Source: DATDMG01 sp036518955
GTDB lineage: Bacteria; Actinomycetota; Actinomycetes; Actinomycetales; Kineosporiaceae
NCBI GenBank assembly: GCA_036518955.1
Contig: DATDMG010000023.1
Coordinates: forward strand, 1-5,970
DNA: 5,970 nt
Direction of reading: 5' to 3'
Part shown: in pieces, positions 1-5,589 of the stretch
How positions within the stretch are numbered: the stretch's first letter is position 1
How the letters are laid out: the number at the start of each line of letters is the position of its first letter
Position numbers and translations under genes: made by a program
Notes under the pieces: model-generated
What the model was told of the DNA's origin: nothing
The model's database searches: none
The model's input: the letters and a program-made list of their open reading frames with translations, nothing else

Positions 1-1428
1 CGGGCCCGGGGTGCGTGCCGAGGACGCCAGCACAGCGGTCTCGGCGAGCAGCCGCTGGACGGCGAGGGCGGCGTCCGATCCGCCGATCGCGGCGGCGGAG
101 GAGGAGAGCACGTCGTCCGCGAGGAGCACCTCGGCCTGGCCGTCCGGCGCGGTGATGCTGCCGTGAACCGGGACGCCGCCGGCCGGGGAGACCGCCGATG
201 AGGGGAGCAGCAGGACCCGGCCGGCGGCGTGCGCGGTGAGGGCCGCCGTGGTGGCGTCCGCCCGCCCGGAGAGCGGCCAGATCAGGCCGCGGGGGGGCTC
301 GGCGCCGAGGACCTGTTGGCTCGCGCCGGCGCCGACCCGCTCCGCGAGGTCCACCAGGTCGCCGTGTCCGGCGGCGGCGAGCGCGGCGACGTCCGGGTCG
401 CCGAAGGGCAGCGAGATCGTCTGTCGGCCGCGGGCCGCCGCGACGAAGTCCTTCAGCCAGGCCGCCGCCTGGGCCGCTACCCGCGGGTCGAAGCCGGGCG
501 CGGTGGGGCTCGAGGACGCCGACGCCCCGGCCGGGGAGCTGCCTGACCCGGGCCCGGGACTCCCGGCGGCCGTCTCCGCCCTGCCGGTCGGGACCGGCGA
601 GGTCACCGGCGCTGGGCTGTTGTCCTCCTGCTGGGCGGTCTGCCCGCTGACGCGCGGCGGCAGCGGCGACTCGGCGGCCAGGGCCGCGGCGGGGACCGAC
701 GGGTCCACGGCGTAGGTGAAGGCCGGGTCGGCGGCGGCGTCCAGGAGTTGCGCCAGCCGCCCGGTCGGCGACCAGAGCCCGGCCGAGGTCTGCCCGGTGC
801 CGCTGGTGTCCAGCGGAGTGGCTCCGGCCGTGATCGGCACGAGCAGCGCCAGCTGGGTCGAGGGCGGCACCCCCGCCGGCTCCCAGACGGTGAACGTCCG
901 GACGATGCCCACCCGCCGGATCCCTGCCGTCCGCTGCTGGACCTCGACCGTCATCCCCCGGGGCCCGAACGCGCCGGGAGTGACTGCGAGCTGGGAGGAA
1001 TTGCCACGCATGGTGACGGTGAAGGGCAGGCTCTCCTCCGGCAGCAACGGGGCGGGTAGCGGCACGGTGGCCTGGATGGTGCCGACCGAGGCGTCCCGCG
1101 CGGGCAGCGCCACCCAGGCCATCAGCTCCCGCCGGTCGGCGAGCCGCTTCCAGGCGAGCCGGAGGTTGACCTGCAGGCCGGACAGCGGGATACGGCCGGT
1201 GTTGCGCACGGTACCGGTGACGGTGAGCTGGCCCTGGGGGGTGAGCGCCACCGGGTCGACGGTCGTCAGCGAGATCGCGACCGGCAGCGCGCCGGTGTCC
1301 GTGGCGGCCGTGGCAGGCGCCGCGGCCGGCAGGATCAGGGTGCCCAGCAGCGCCGCGACGGCGAGCGCGAGCGCCGTCCGCACCGTCCCGCCGGCCTCGC
1401 TCCGCCGTCGGCCGGTCCGCCCGCTCAC
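1..1428 (-). CDS. DUF6049 family secreted/envelope protein, N-terminal 476 residues (3' end outside window)
   Basis: No enzymatic role is known for this family; position suggests an envelope function. The frame is open from a GTG at 1428-1426 to the window edge, giving 476 codons with no stop. Residues 1-17 are basic (RRR at 7-9), residues 18-41 are hydrophobic, and an AxA-type signal peptidase site lies near residues 39-42 (ATA then AT), so export is predicted. Residues about 50-250 form a beta-rich region with NTGRIPLSGLQV-like adhesion/Ig-type strands. A Ser/Pro/Ala/Gly-rich, probably disordered linker spans about 256-312, and an alpha/beta segment follows (FGDPDVAALA, LIWPLSG, VLLLPSS). 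The start overlaps the stop of the Nudix gene (GTGA), which suggests translational coupling. GTG at codon 16 is an alternative start that keeps the signal peptide. The family assignment rests on these motifs and on the same neighbour order as M. tuberculosis Rv3909, where murJ follows; by analogy murJ may lie just outside the window. Confidence 0.8.
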   Translation of the reverse strand, partial: MSGRTGRRRSEAGGTVRTALALAVAALLGTLILPAAAPATAATDTGALPVAISLTTVDPVALTPQGQLTVTGTVRNTGRIPLSGLQVNLRLAWKRLADRRELMAWVALPARDASVGTIQATVPLPAPLLPEESLPFTVTMRGNSSQLAVTPGAFGPRGMTVEVQQRTAGIRRVGIVRTFTVWEPAGVPPSTQLALLVPITAGATPLDTSGTGQTSAGLWSPTGRLAQLLDAAADPAFTYAVDPSVPAAALAAESPLPPRVSGQTAQQEDNSPAPVTSPVPTGRAETAAGSPGPGSGSSPAGASASSSPTAPGFDPRVAAQAAAWLKDFVAAARGRQTISLPFGDPDVAALAAAGHGDLVDLAERVGAGASQQVLGAEPPRGLIWPLSGRADATTAALTAHAAGRVLLLPSSAVSPAGGVPVHGSITAPDGQAEVLLADDVLSSSAAAIGGSDAALAVQRLLAETAVLASSARTPGP

Positions 1429-1928
1429 GCCGAGTCCGCCAGCCGGGCCAACGCCTCTCGGGCGATCCGCCGCTCGTTCGGGAAGGCCAGCAGGCCGCCG
1501 AGCTCGGCCAGTGGTACCCAGGCGACGTCGATGGCCTCCTGGTCGGGGTCGCCGTCCACGGTGAGCGCTCCACCCACCGCGACGAGCAGGTAGTGGTGCA
1601 CCGACTTGTGGACCCGCCGACCCTCCGCGGAGAACCAGTAGTCGATGGTGCCCAACGACCCCACCACCCGGCCGATGATGCCGGTCTCCTCGGCGATCTC
1701 CCGGACGGCAGCCTCCTGCGGGGTCTCGCCCTGCTCGAGGTGCCCCTTCGGCAGGCACCACTCCACCCGACCGGCCCGGTTCATCCGGGCGATCACGGCG
1801 GCCCGGGGCGGGTCGCCCGAGACGTCGACGACGATGCCCCCCGCGGAGAGCTCCTCGACGGTCGGGAGCATCCGGCGTGCACGTCCCGCTCCCCGCGACG
1901 AGCGGGGTGAGCGGAAGGGGCGGGGCAT
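1425..1928 (-). CDS. Nudix hydrolase (MutT/NUDIX family, MutT4-like by position)
   Basis: Nudix enzymes hydrolyse nucleoside diphosphates linked to another moiety, using a divalent metal; the substrate here cannot be read from sequence. The 167-residue product has a complete Nudix box at about residues 62-84: G, five residues, E, seven residues, REIAEETGI, with the metal-binding REXXEE glutamates all present. It is preceded by the usual beta strands (SAGGIVV, VEWCLPKG) and followed by DYWFSAEGRRVHKSVHHYLL. Residues 2-19 are arginine-rich and probably flexible. The frame is open upstream to a GTG at 2012, but I chose the ATG at 1928. The upstream extension is low-complexity, would run close to the divergent pcnA start, and a -10-like TACAGT lies six bases before the ATG. 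ATG at 1871 is a further, shorter option and still keeps the whole domain. Gene order matches M. tuberculosis mutT4 (Rv3908), divergent from pcnA. Its stop overlaps the next gene by four bases. Confidence 0.9.
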   Translation of the reverse strand: MPRPFRSPRSSRGAGRARRMLPTVEELSAGGIVVDVSGDPPRAAVIARMNRAGRVEWCLPKGHLEQGETPQEAAVREIAEETGIIGRVVGSLGTIDYWFSAEGRRVHKSVHHYLLVAVGGALTVDGDPDQEAIDVAWVPLAELGGLLAFPNERRIAREALARLADSA

Positions 1929-1940
1929 GCCGTCACTGTA
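1929..1940 (-). promoter_or_regulatory. Candidate -10 element for a leaderless Nudix transcript
   Basis: On the minus strand TACAGT (1940-1935) fits the actinobacterial TANNNT -10 pattern and is followed by six bases and then the ATG at 1928. That geometry would put the transcription start on the A of the ATG, giving a leaderless mRNA. No Shine-Dalgarno sequence is visible before this ATG, and no good -35 is seen 16-18 bases further upstream. The element is short, so chance occurrence is possible. Confidence 0.35.
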
Positions 1941-2017
1941 ACCACCCAGGGGGTCCAGGGCCCGATCGCGCGCGGCCGGCGGGGGTCGGGGGCGCTCGGA
2001 ATATCTCACCACGATCT

Positions 2018-2023
2018 GGCAGG
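2018..2023 (+). promoter_or_regulatory. Weak ribosome binding site of pcnA
   Basis: GGCAGG ends ten bases before the GTG at 2034 and is the only SD-like stretch near it. It supports the GTG as start, together with the lack of a better in-frame start before the first conserved domain. The rest of the divergent intergenic region (1941-2017) is mostly G/C runs, and I see no convincing -35/-10 pair for pcnA there. Confidence 0.4.
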
Positions 2024-2033
2024 CTTTCCCGTT

Positions 2034-3533
2034 GTGTCCACAGCGTTACGCCGGCCGACTCCGAACGAGGACCGCCGCCCCGACAGCCGCTCGGTCGAGC
2101 AGGCCCGCCGCGCCCTGGCGGCCTCCCTGCTGACTCTCGATCCCGTCGTCCTCGAGCTCGGCACGAGGTTCGCCCGGGCCGGCCACGAGCTGGCCCTGGT
2201 CGGCGGACCGGTGCGGGACGCCGTGCTCGGCCGCCCGGCGCCCGACCTGGACTTCGCGACCGATGCCCGGCCGGACGCCACCCAGCGGCTGCTGGCCGGC
2301 TGGGGAGACGCCCACTGGGACATCGGCAAGGAGTACGGGACCATCGGAGCCCGGCGCGGCGACGTCATCGTGGAGGTGACCACCTACCGGTCGGAGCGGT
2401 ACGACTCGTCGTCCCGCAAGCCGGAGGTGGCGTTCGGCGACACCTTGGAGGGCGACCTGCGCCGCCGGGACTTCACCGTGAACGCGATGGCGGTCCGGCT
2501 GCCCTCGAGGACCTTCGTGGATCCCCATGACGGGCTGTCCGACCTGGTCACCGGAGTGCTCCGGACCCCGGGCACGGCCGAGGAGTCCTTCACCGACGAC
2601 CCGCTGCGGATGATGCGTGCGGCCCGCTTCAGCGCCCAGCTCGGCCTGACGCCGACGATGGACGTCGTCGCCGCGATGACCGGCCAGGCCCGCCGGTTGG
2701 AGATCGTCGCCGCCGAGCGGGTGCGGGTCGAGCTGGAGAAGCTGCTGCTCGGCCGGTGGCCGCGGCGCGGGCTGGAGCTGGTGGTGGAGACCGGGCTGGC
2801 CGACGTCGTGCTGCCCGAACTGCCCGCGCTCCGGCTGGAGGTGGACGAGCACCACCGGCACAAGGACGTCTACGAGCACACCCTGACCGTGCTCGAGCAG
2901 GCGATCGACCTGGAGGAGGGGCCGGCCGGCGACGTCCCGGGGCCGGACCTGGTGCTGCGCCTGGCGGCGCTCCTGCACGACATCGGCAAGCCGGCGACCC
3001 GTCGGTTCGAGCCGGGAGGTGGGGTGAGCTTCCACCACCACGAGATGGTCGGCGCCAAGCTGACCGCACGCCGGTTGCGTGAACTGCGGTTCGACAAGGA
3101 GACGGTCAGGCAGGTGAGCCGGCTGGTCGAGCTTCACCTGCGCTTCCACGGGTACGGCGATGCGGGCTGGACGGACTCCGCCGTCCGGCGCTACGTCACG
3201 GACGCCGGCCCGTTGCTGACCCGGCTGCACAAGCTGACCCGGGCCGACTGCACGACCCGCAACCGGCGCAAGGCGGAGCGGTTGGAGTGGGCGTACGACG
3301 ACCTGGAGCGGCGGATCGCCGAGCTCTCCGCGCAGGAGGAGCTGGCCGCCGTCCGGCCCGACCTCGACGGTAACGCGATCATGGAGATCCTCGGAATCCC
3401 GCCCGGGCGGGACGTCGGCCGGGCCTGGACCTACCTGAAGGAGCTGCGGCTCGAACGCGGCCCGCTGGACCGCGCGGAAGCGATCGAGGCCCTGCTCGCC
3501 TGGTGGTCCGACCAGCGCCCCGCCCAGCCGTAG
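2034..3533 (+). CDS. pcnA: CCA-adding tRNA nucleotidyltransferase (class II, with HD domain)
   Basis: The enzyme adds or repairs the 3'-terminal CCA of tRNAs from CTP and ATP in the cytoplasm. Actinobacterial members are often named poly(A) polymerase/PcnA. The 499-residue product has class II nucleotidyltransferase motifs in order: LVGGPVRD (55-62) with the GG nucleotide-binding turn, metal-binding DLD (71-73), RRRDFTVNAMA (143-153), DDPLRMMRAARF (188-199, base selection region) and ERVRVELEKLL (228-238). An HD phosphohydrolase domain follows, with histidines at 276 and 282 and LLHDIGKP (313-320). The length is close to the roughly 480 residues of M. tuberculosis PcnA. The start is GTG, with about 50 residues before the GG motif. 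It is monocistronic here: divergent from the Nudix gene and convergent with ino1. Nothing is missing or broken. Whether the HD domain has 2',3'-cyclic phosphatase activity is not shown by the sequence. Confidence 0.95.
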   Translation: MSTALRRPTPNEDRRPDSRSVEQARRALAASLLTLDPVVLELGTRFARAGHELALVGGPVRDAVLGRPAPDLDFATDARPDATQRLLAGWGDAHWDIGKEYGTIGARRGDVIVEVTTYRSERYDSSSRKPEVAFGDTLEGDLRRRDFTVNAMAVRLPSRTFVDPHDGLSDLVTGVLRTPGTAEESFTDDPLRMMRAARFSAQLGLTPTMDVVAAMTGQARRLEIVAAERVRVELEKLLLGRWPRRGLELVVETGLADVVLPELPALRLEVDEHHRHKDVYEHTLTVLEQAIDLEEGPAGDVPGPDLVLRLAALLHDIGKPATRRFEPGGGVSFHHHEMVGAKLTARRLRELRFDKETVRQVSRLVELHLRFHGYGDAGWTDSAVRRYVTDAGPLLTRLHKLTRADCTTRNRRKAERLEWAYDDLERRIAELSAQEELAAVRPDLDGNAIMEILGIPPGRDVGRAWTYLKELRLERGPLDRAEAIEALLAWWSDQRPAQP

Positions 3534-3567
3534 GCCGTCGTGCCCGCCCGCCGTGGTCGAGCCTGGC

Positions 3568-3594
3568 CCACCCCGGACGACCCGCCCGGGGTGG
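3568..3594. terminator. GC-rich hairpin between convergent pcnA and ino1 (candidate bidirectional terminator)
   Basis: A perfect 9-bp stem, CCACCCCGG (3568-3576) with CCGGGGTGG (3586-3594), encloses a 9-base loop. It lies in the 90-bp gap between the pcnA stop (3533) and the ino1 stop (3624). A second GC-only inverted repeat (3601-3608 with 3610-3617) follows, but its loop is too tight to form fully. There is no T-tract on either strand, so it is not a classical intrinsic terminator. T-less hairpins are commonly proposed as terminators in actinobacteria, and the position between convergent genes fits. Confidence 0.5.
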
Positions 3595-3623
3595 CCGCCG
3601 GCGCGCCCCGGGCGCGCGAGCCC

Positions 3624-4694
3624 TCACTCCCCGCGGATGAACGCCTCCAGTGCGGCGCGCCCCCGGGTGTCCTCGACCTGGACCGGCGGCGACTTCATCA
3701 GGTAGGCGGACGCCGGCAGGACCGGGCCGCCCAGACCGCGGTCCTTCGCGATCTTCGCCGCCCGGAGCGCATCGATGATCACTCCGGCGGAGTTGGGGGA
3801 GTCCCAGACCTCCAGCTTGTACTCCAGGTTGAGCGGGACGTCGCCGAAAGCCCGGCCCTCGAGCCGCACGTAGGCCCACTTGCGGTCGTCCAGCCACTGG
3901 ACGTAGTCGCTCGGCCCGATGTGGACGTTCCGGGCGCCCAGGTCGTGCTCGACGTTGCTGGTGACGGCCTGCGTCTTGGAGATCTTCTTGGACTCCAGCC
4001 GCTCGCGCTCCAGCATGTTCTTGAAGTCCATGTTGCCGCCGACGTTGAGCTGGTAGGTCCGGTCGAGGATCACCCCGCGGTCCTCGAACAGCCTCGCCAG
4101 CACACGGTGCGTGATGGTGGCTCCGACCTGGCTCTTGATGTCGTCGCCGACGATCGGGACGCCGGCCTCGGCGAACTTGGCCGCCCACTCCGGGTCCGAC
4201 GCGATGAAGACCGGCAGTGCGTTGACGAACGCCACCTTCGCGTCGATGGCGCACTGCGCGTAGAACTTGTCCGCCTCCTCCGATCCGACCGGGAGGTAGG
4301 AGATCAGGACGTCCGCCTGGGTGTCCTTGAGGACCTGGACGACGTCCACCGGCTCGTCGTCGGACTCGCTGATCGTCATCCGGTAGTACTTGCCCAACCC
4401 GTCCAGGGTGTGCCCGCGCTGGACCGTGACGCCGAGGGGCGGGACATCGCAGATCTTGATGGTGTTGTTCTCGCTGGCGGTGATCGCCTCGGCGAGGTCG
4501 AGCCCGACCTTCTTGCCGTCGACGTCGAACGCCGCGACGAACTCGATGTCGCGCACGTGGTAGTCGCCGAACTGGACGTGCATCAGGCCGGGAACGGTGC
4601 TCCCAGAGTCGGCGTCGCGGTAGTAGTGCACCCCCTGCACGAGCGACGCGGCACAGTTGCCGACACCGACGATGGCCACACGAACGGAACCCAT
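3624..4694 (-). CDS. ino1: myo-inositol-1-phosphate synthase
   Basis: This cytoplasmic, NAD-dependent enzyme converts D-glucose 6-phosphate to 1D-myo-inositol 3-phosphate (also named L-myo-inositol 1-phosphate). In actinobacteria this feeds phosphatidylinositol lipids and mycothiol. The 356-residue product opens with a Rossmann fold (VAIVGVGNCAASL, 6-18). It carries the family blocks GDDIKSQVGAT (183-193), QLNVGGNMDFKNM (215-227), SNVEHDLGARNVHIGPSDY (246-264) and a region around NLEYKLEVWDSPNSAG; the conserved lysines of the catalytic and phosphate-binding region are present (187, 225, 237). The length is near the 367 residues of M. tuberculosis Ino1 (Rv0046c) and much shorter than eukaryotic MIPS, as expected for the actinobacterial type. 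ATG start with a canonical SD six bases upstream. padR ends 56 bases upstream on the same strand, so the two are probably co-transcribed and ino1 is the obvious candidate target of that regulator. Confidence 0.97.
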   Translation of the reverse strand: MGSVRVAIVGVGNCAASLVQGVHYYRDADSGSTVPGLMHVQFGDYHVRDIEFVAAFDVDGKKVGLDLAEAITASENNTIKICDVPPLGVTVQRGHTLDGLGKYYRMTISESDDEPVDVVQVLKDTQADVLISYLPVGSEEADKFYAQCAIDAKVAFVNALPVFIASDPEWAAKFAEAGVPIVGDDIKSQVGATITHRVLARLFEDRGVILDRTYQLNVGGNMDFKNMLERERLESKKISKTQAVTSNVEHDLGARNVHIGPSDYVQWLDDRKWAYVRLEGRAFGDVPLNLEYKLEVWDSPNSAGVIIDALRAAKIAKDRGLGGPVLPASAYLMKSPPVQVEDTRGRAALEAFIRGE

Positions 4695-4700
4695 GCCTTG

Positions 4701-4706
4701 CTCCTT
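4701..4706 (-). promoter_or_regulatory. Ribosome binding site of ino1
   Basis: AAGGAG on the minus strand is separated by six bases (CAAGGC) from the ATG at 4694. It is a near-perfect SD at ideal spacing and fixes the ino1 start. The surrounding 56-base padR-ino1 spacer is rich in A and C on the coding strand with only three T, so the leader should be poorly structured. Confidence 0.8.
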
Positions 4707-4750
4707 GGCTGTCTGATTGGTGTGCTTGTCTGTGCGGTGTGCATGGTGGA

Positions 4751-5335
4751 TCAGGGTTTGTCCGGATCGCGCAGGTGTGTCATGTTCCCCGCGCGCTCGC
4801 TGTCGATGAGTTCGGTGAGCCAGCGAACCTCGCGCTCGACCGACTCCAGCCCGTGGCGCTGTAGTTCCTGTGTGTAGGTGTCGCGTCGTTCGCGTCGGCG
4901 CGCCATCGACTGCCGGACGCCGTCCAGCCGCTCCTGCAACCGGGTACGCCGGCCTTCCAGCACCTGCAACCGGGACGCGGCGTCGGTCCGGGCGAAGAAC
5001 GCGAAGTGGACGTCGAACGTGCCGTCCTCCCAGGCCGCCGGGCCGGGCGAGTGGACCAGGCTCTGGAACCGCTCCTTGCCCTCGGCGGTGAGCTCGTAGA
5101 CGATCCGGGCCCGACGACCGGCAAGCGCCGGCGTGGTGCCGTCGTCCTCGGCCACCTCCCGGATGAGGCCCTGCGCGAGCAACGACTTCAGGGCCGGGTA
5201 CAGGGTGCCGTAGGACAATGCCCTGAAGATCCCGAGGAGCCCGTTGAGGTTCTTGCGCAGCTCGTACCCGTGCATCGGGGCGTCGTGGAGCAGGCCGAGA
5301 ACGGCGAGTTCCAAGATGTCGGACCGACGGGTCAT
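4751..5335 (-). CDS. PadR family transcriptional regulator, upstream of ino1
   Basis: A DNA-binding regulator of 194 residues, the size of the two-domain PadR proteins. The N-terminal winged helix-turn-helix covers about residues 5-90: ILELAVLGLLHDAPMHGYEL (7-26) is the hallmark first helix and turn, SYGTLYPALKSLLAQGLI (41-58) the recognition-helix region, and ARIVYELTAEGKERF the wing. Residues about 110-185 are long charged helices rich in Arg and Glu, typical of the C-terminal coiled-coil dimerisation domain. The ATG at 5335 is chosen because of the strong SD just before it and because the PadR domain begins immediately. The frame continues open upstream to 5863, but that extension is low-complexity, crosses the intergenic palindrome and lies antisense to the next gene. 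It precedes ino1 by 56 bases on the same strand, as in M. tuberculosis (Rv0047c/Rv0046c). Autoregulation and ino1 control are inferences; the ligand is unknown. Confidence 0.92.
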   Translation of the reverse strand: MTRRSDILELAVLGLLHDAPMHGYELRKNLNGLLGIFRALSYGTLYPALKSLLAQGLIREVAEDDGTTPALAGRRARIVYELTAEGKERFQSLVHSPGPAAWEDGTFDVHFAFFARTDAASRLQVLEGRRTRLQERLDGVRQSMARRRERRDTYTQELQRHGLESVEREVRWLTELIDSERAGNMTHLRDPDKP

Positions 5336-5339
5336 CGGA

Positions 5340-5347
5340 CCTCCCTC
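5340..5347 (-). promoter_or_regulatory. Ribosome binding site of padR
   Basis: GAGGGAGG on the minus strand ends four bases before the ATG at 5335. It is the best SD near any candidate start of this frame and excludes the long upstream extension as the real N-terminus. Confidence 0.75.
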
Positions 5348-5370
5348 AACGACACCTCGGCAACCTTGGG

Positions 5371-5395
5371 CCGATACGTCCAGCAGATGTATCGG
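5371..5395. repeat. Second, overlapping inverted repeat: CCGATAC-N11-GTATCGG
   Basis: CCGATAC (5371-5377) and GTATCGG (5389-5395) are perfect 7-bp complements with an 11-base spacer. The right arm is shared with the left arm of the larger palindrome at 5384-5408, so the two dyads cannot both form as hairpins. Together they give three CGATAC-type half-sites (5372-5377 forward, 5389-5394 reverse, 5398-5403 forward). A further partial copy, CGATA, lies at 5411-5415. This resembles an operator with several half-sites. Confidence 0.55.
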
Positions 5396-5408
5396 CGCGA
5401 TACATCTG
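5384..5408. promoter_or_regulatory. Perfect 25-bp palindromic operator candidate upstream of padR
   Basis: CAGATGTATCG (5384-5394) and CGATACATCTG (5398-5408) form a perfect 11-bp inverted repeat around a GCG spacer. The centre contains ATGT (5387-5390) and ACAT (5402-5405), the half-sites typical of PadR-family operators, here 11 bases apart. It is AT-richer than its surroundings and lies 49 bases upstream of the padR ATG. The natural reading is a PadR autoregulatory operator that also controls ino1 through the shared transcript. It lies about 180 bp upstream of the divergent PBP gene and could act on that side as well. Binding is inferred, not shown. Confidence 0.7.
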
Positions 5409-5409
5409 A

Positions 5410-5438
5410 ACGATAGGAGGCAGGTCAACGAGATGCAA
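5410..5438 (-). promoter_or_regulatory. Candidate padR-ino1 promoter
   Basis: On the minus strand TTGCAT (5438-5433) and TATCGT (5415-5410) are separated by 17 bases. They match a loose -35 and a TANNNT -10. The expected transcription start, near 5403, would fall inside the palindrome, a position suited to repression. TTGACC (5428-5423) is a better -35 by itself but has no good -10 at 16-18 bases. Matches are partial, so this is tentative. Confidence 0.3.
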
Positions 5439-5537
5439 CTGCAGCTGCCCTGTTCGGCGGACATGAGCAGCAGTTTTGGGGTAGTCACAGGAAGGCGGCC
5501 CATACTGGGCGGGCAGGGGGAGTGCAGCGCACCGTGA
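5433..5537 (+). CDS. Possible small ORF (34 codons), function unknown
   Basis: An ATG at 5433 opens 34 codons ending in TGA at 5535-5537, in the intergenic region between padR and the PBP gene and on the PBP strand. A perfect AGGAGG (5415-5420) lies 12 bases upstream, a little farther than ideal. The product starts MQLQLPCSAD, contains two cysteines and ends GECSAP. I recognise no family, no membrane segment and no clear signal peptide. It ends 52 bases before the PBP start, so it could be a leader peptide of that transcript. Against it: the AGGAGG overlaps a proposed -10 on the other strand and may be chance, and third positions are not strongly GC-biased as in the neighbours. Confidence 0.25.
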   Translation: MQLQLPCSADMSSSFGVVTGRRPILGGQGECSAP

Positions 5538-5574
5538 TCGCTACCTGGGCAGGTCCACCTCCCGGGATTCGACG

Positions 5575-5580
5575 AAGAGG
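5575..5580 (+). promoter_or_regulatory. Ribosome binding site of the PBP-like gene
   Basis: AAGAGG lies nine bases before the GTG at 5590, with a further GAGAG directly upstream of the start. It supports the GTG as the initiation codon. Confidence 0.6.
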
Positions 5581-5589
5581 ATCGAGAGC

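Larger units (their letters stand above)
5336..5589. other. Divergent intergenic region between padR and the PBP gene
   Basis: This 254-bp stretch holds the padR SD, the overlapping dyads, a candidate padR promoter and the possible small ORF. For the PBP side I see no strong promoter: CATACT (5501-5506) is a poor -10, and TTGGGG (5476-5481) lies 19 bases before it. Short hairpins are present at 5498-5510 (GCCCA/TGGGC) and at 5543-5554 (ACCT/AGGT), too small to call as a riboswitch or attenuator. Confidence 0.6.

Noticed and set aside
716..1564. Plus-strand open frame of 282 codons opposite the DUF6049 gene
   Set aside because: The minus strand holds a coherent signal peptide, beta-rich domain and linker. 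The plus product is Ser/Arg/Pro/Ala-rich without a domain and runs into the Nudix gene.
1929..2033. Riboswitch or structured RNA between the Nudix gene and pcnA
   Set aside because: The 105 bases are mostly homopolymeric G/C runs. I found no conserved motif, no long stem and no reason from the neighbouring genes.
2046..3230. Minus-strand open frame of 394 codons antisense to pcnA
   Set aside because: It is a composition shadow of pcnA: repetitive Gln/Arg/Gly/Pro content, no domain and no SD.
3540..4877. Long plus-strand open frame of 445 codons over ino1
   Set aside because: It lies antisense to a clearly identified ino1 gene, reads as a Val/Asp/Leu-rich low-complexity product, and follows from high-GC codon bias. 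No domain is recognisable.
5498..5510. Short hairpin GCCCA-TAC-TGGGC as an attenuator upstream of the PBP gene
   Set aside because: A five-base stem with no T-tract and no anti-terminator partner is expected by chance in DNA of this composition.
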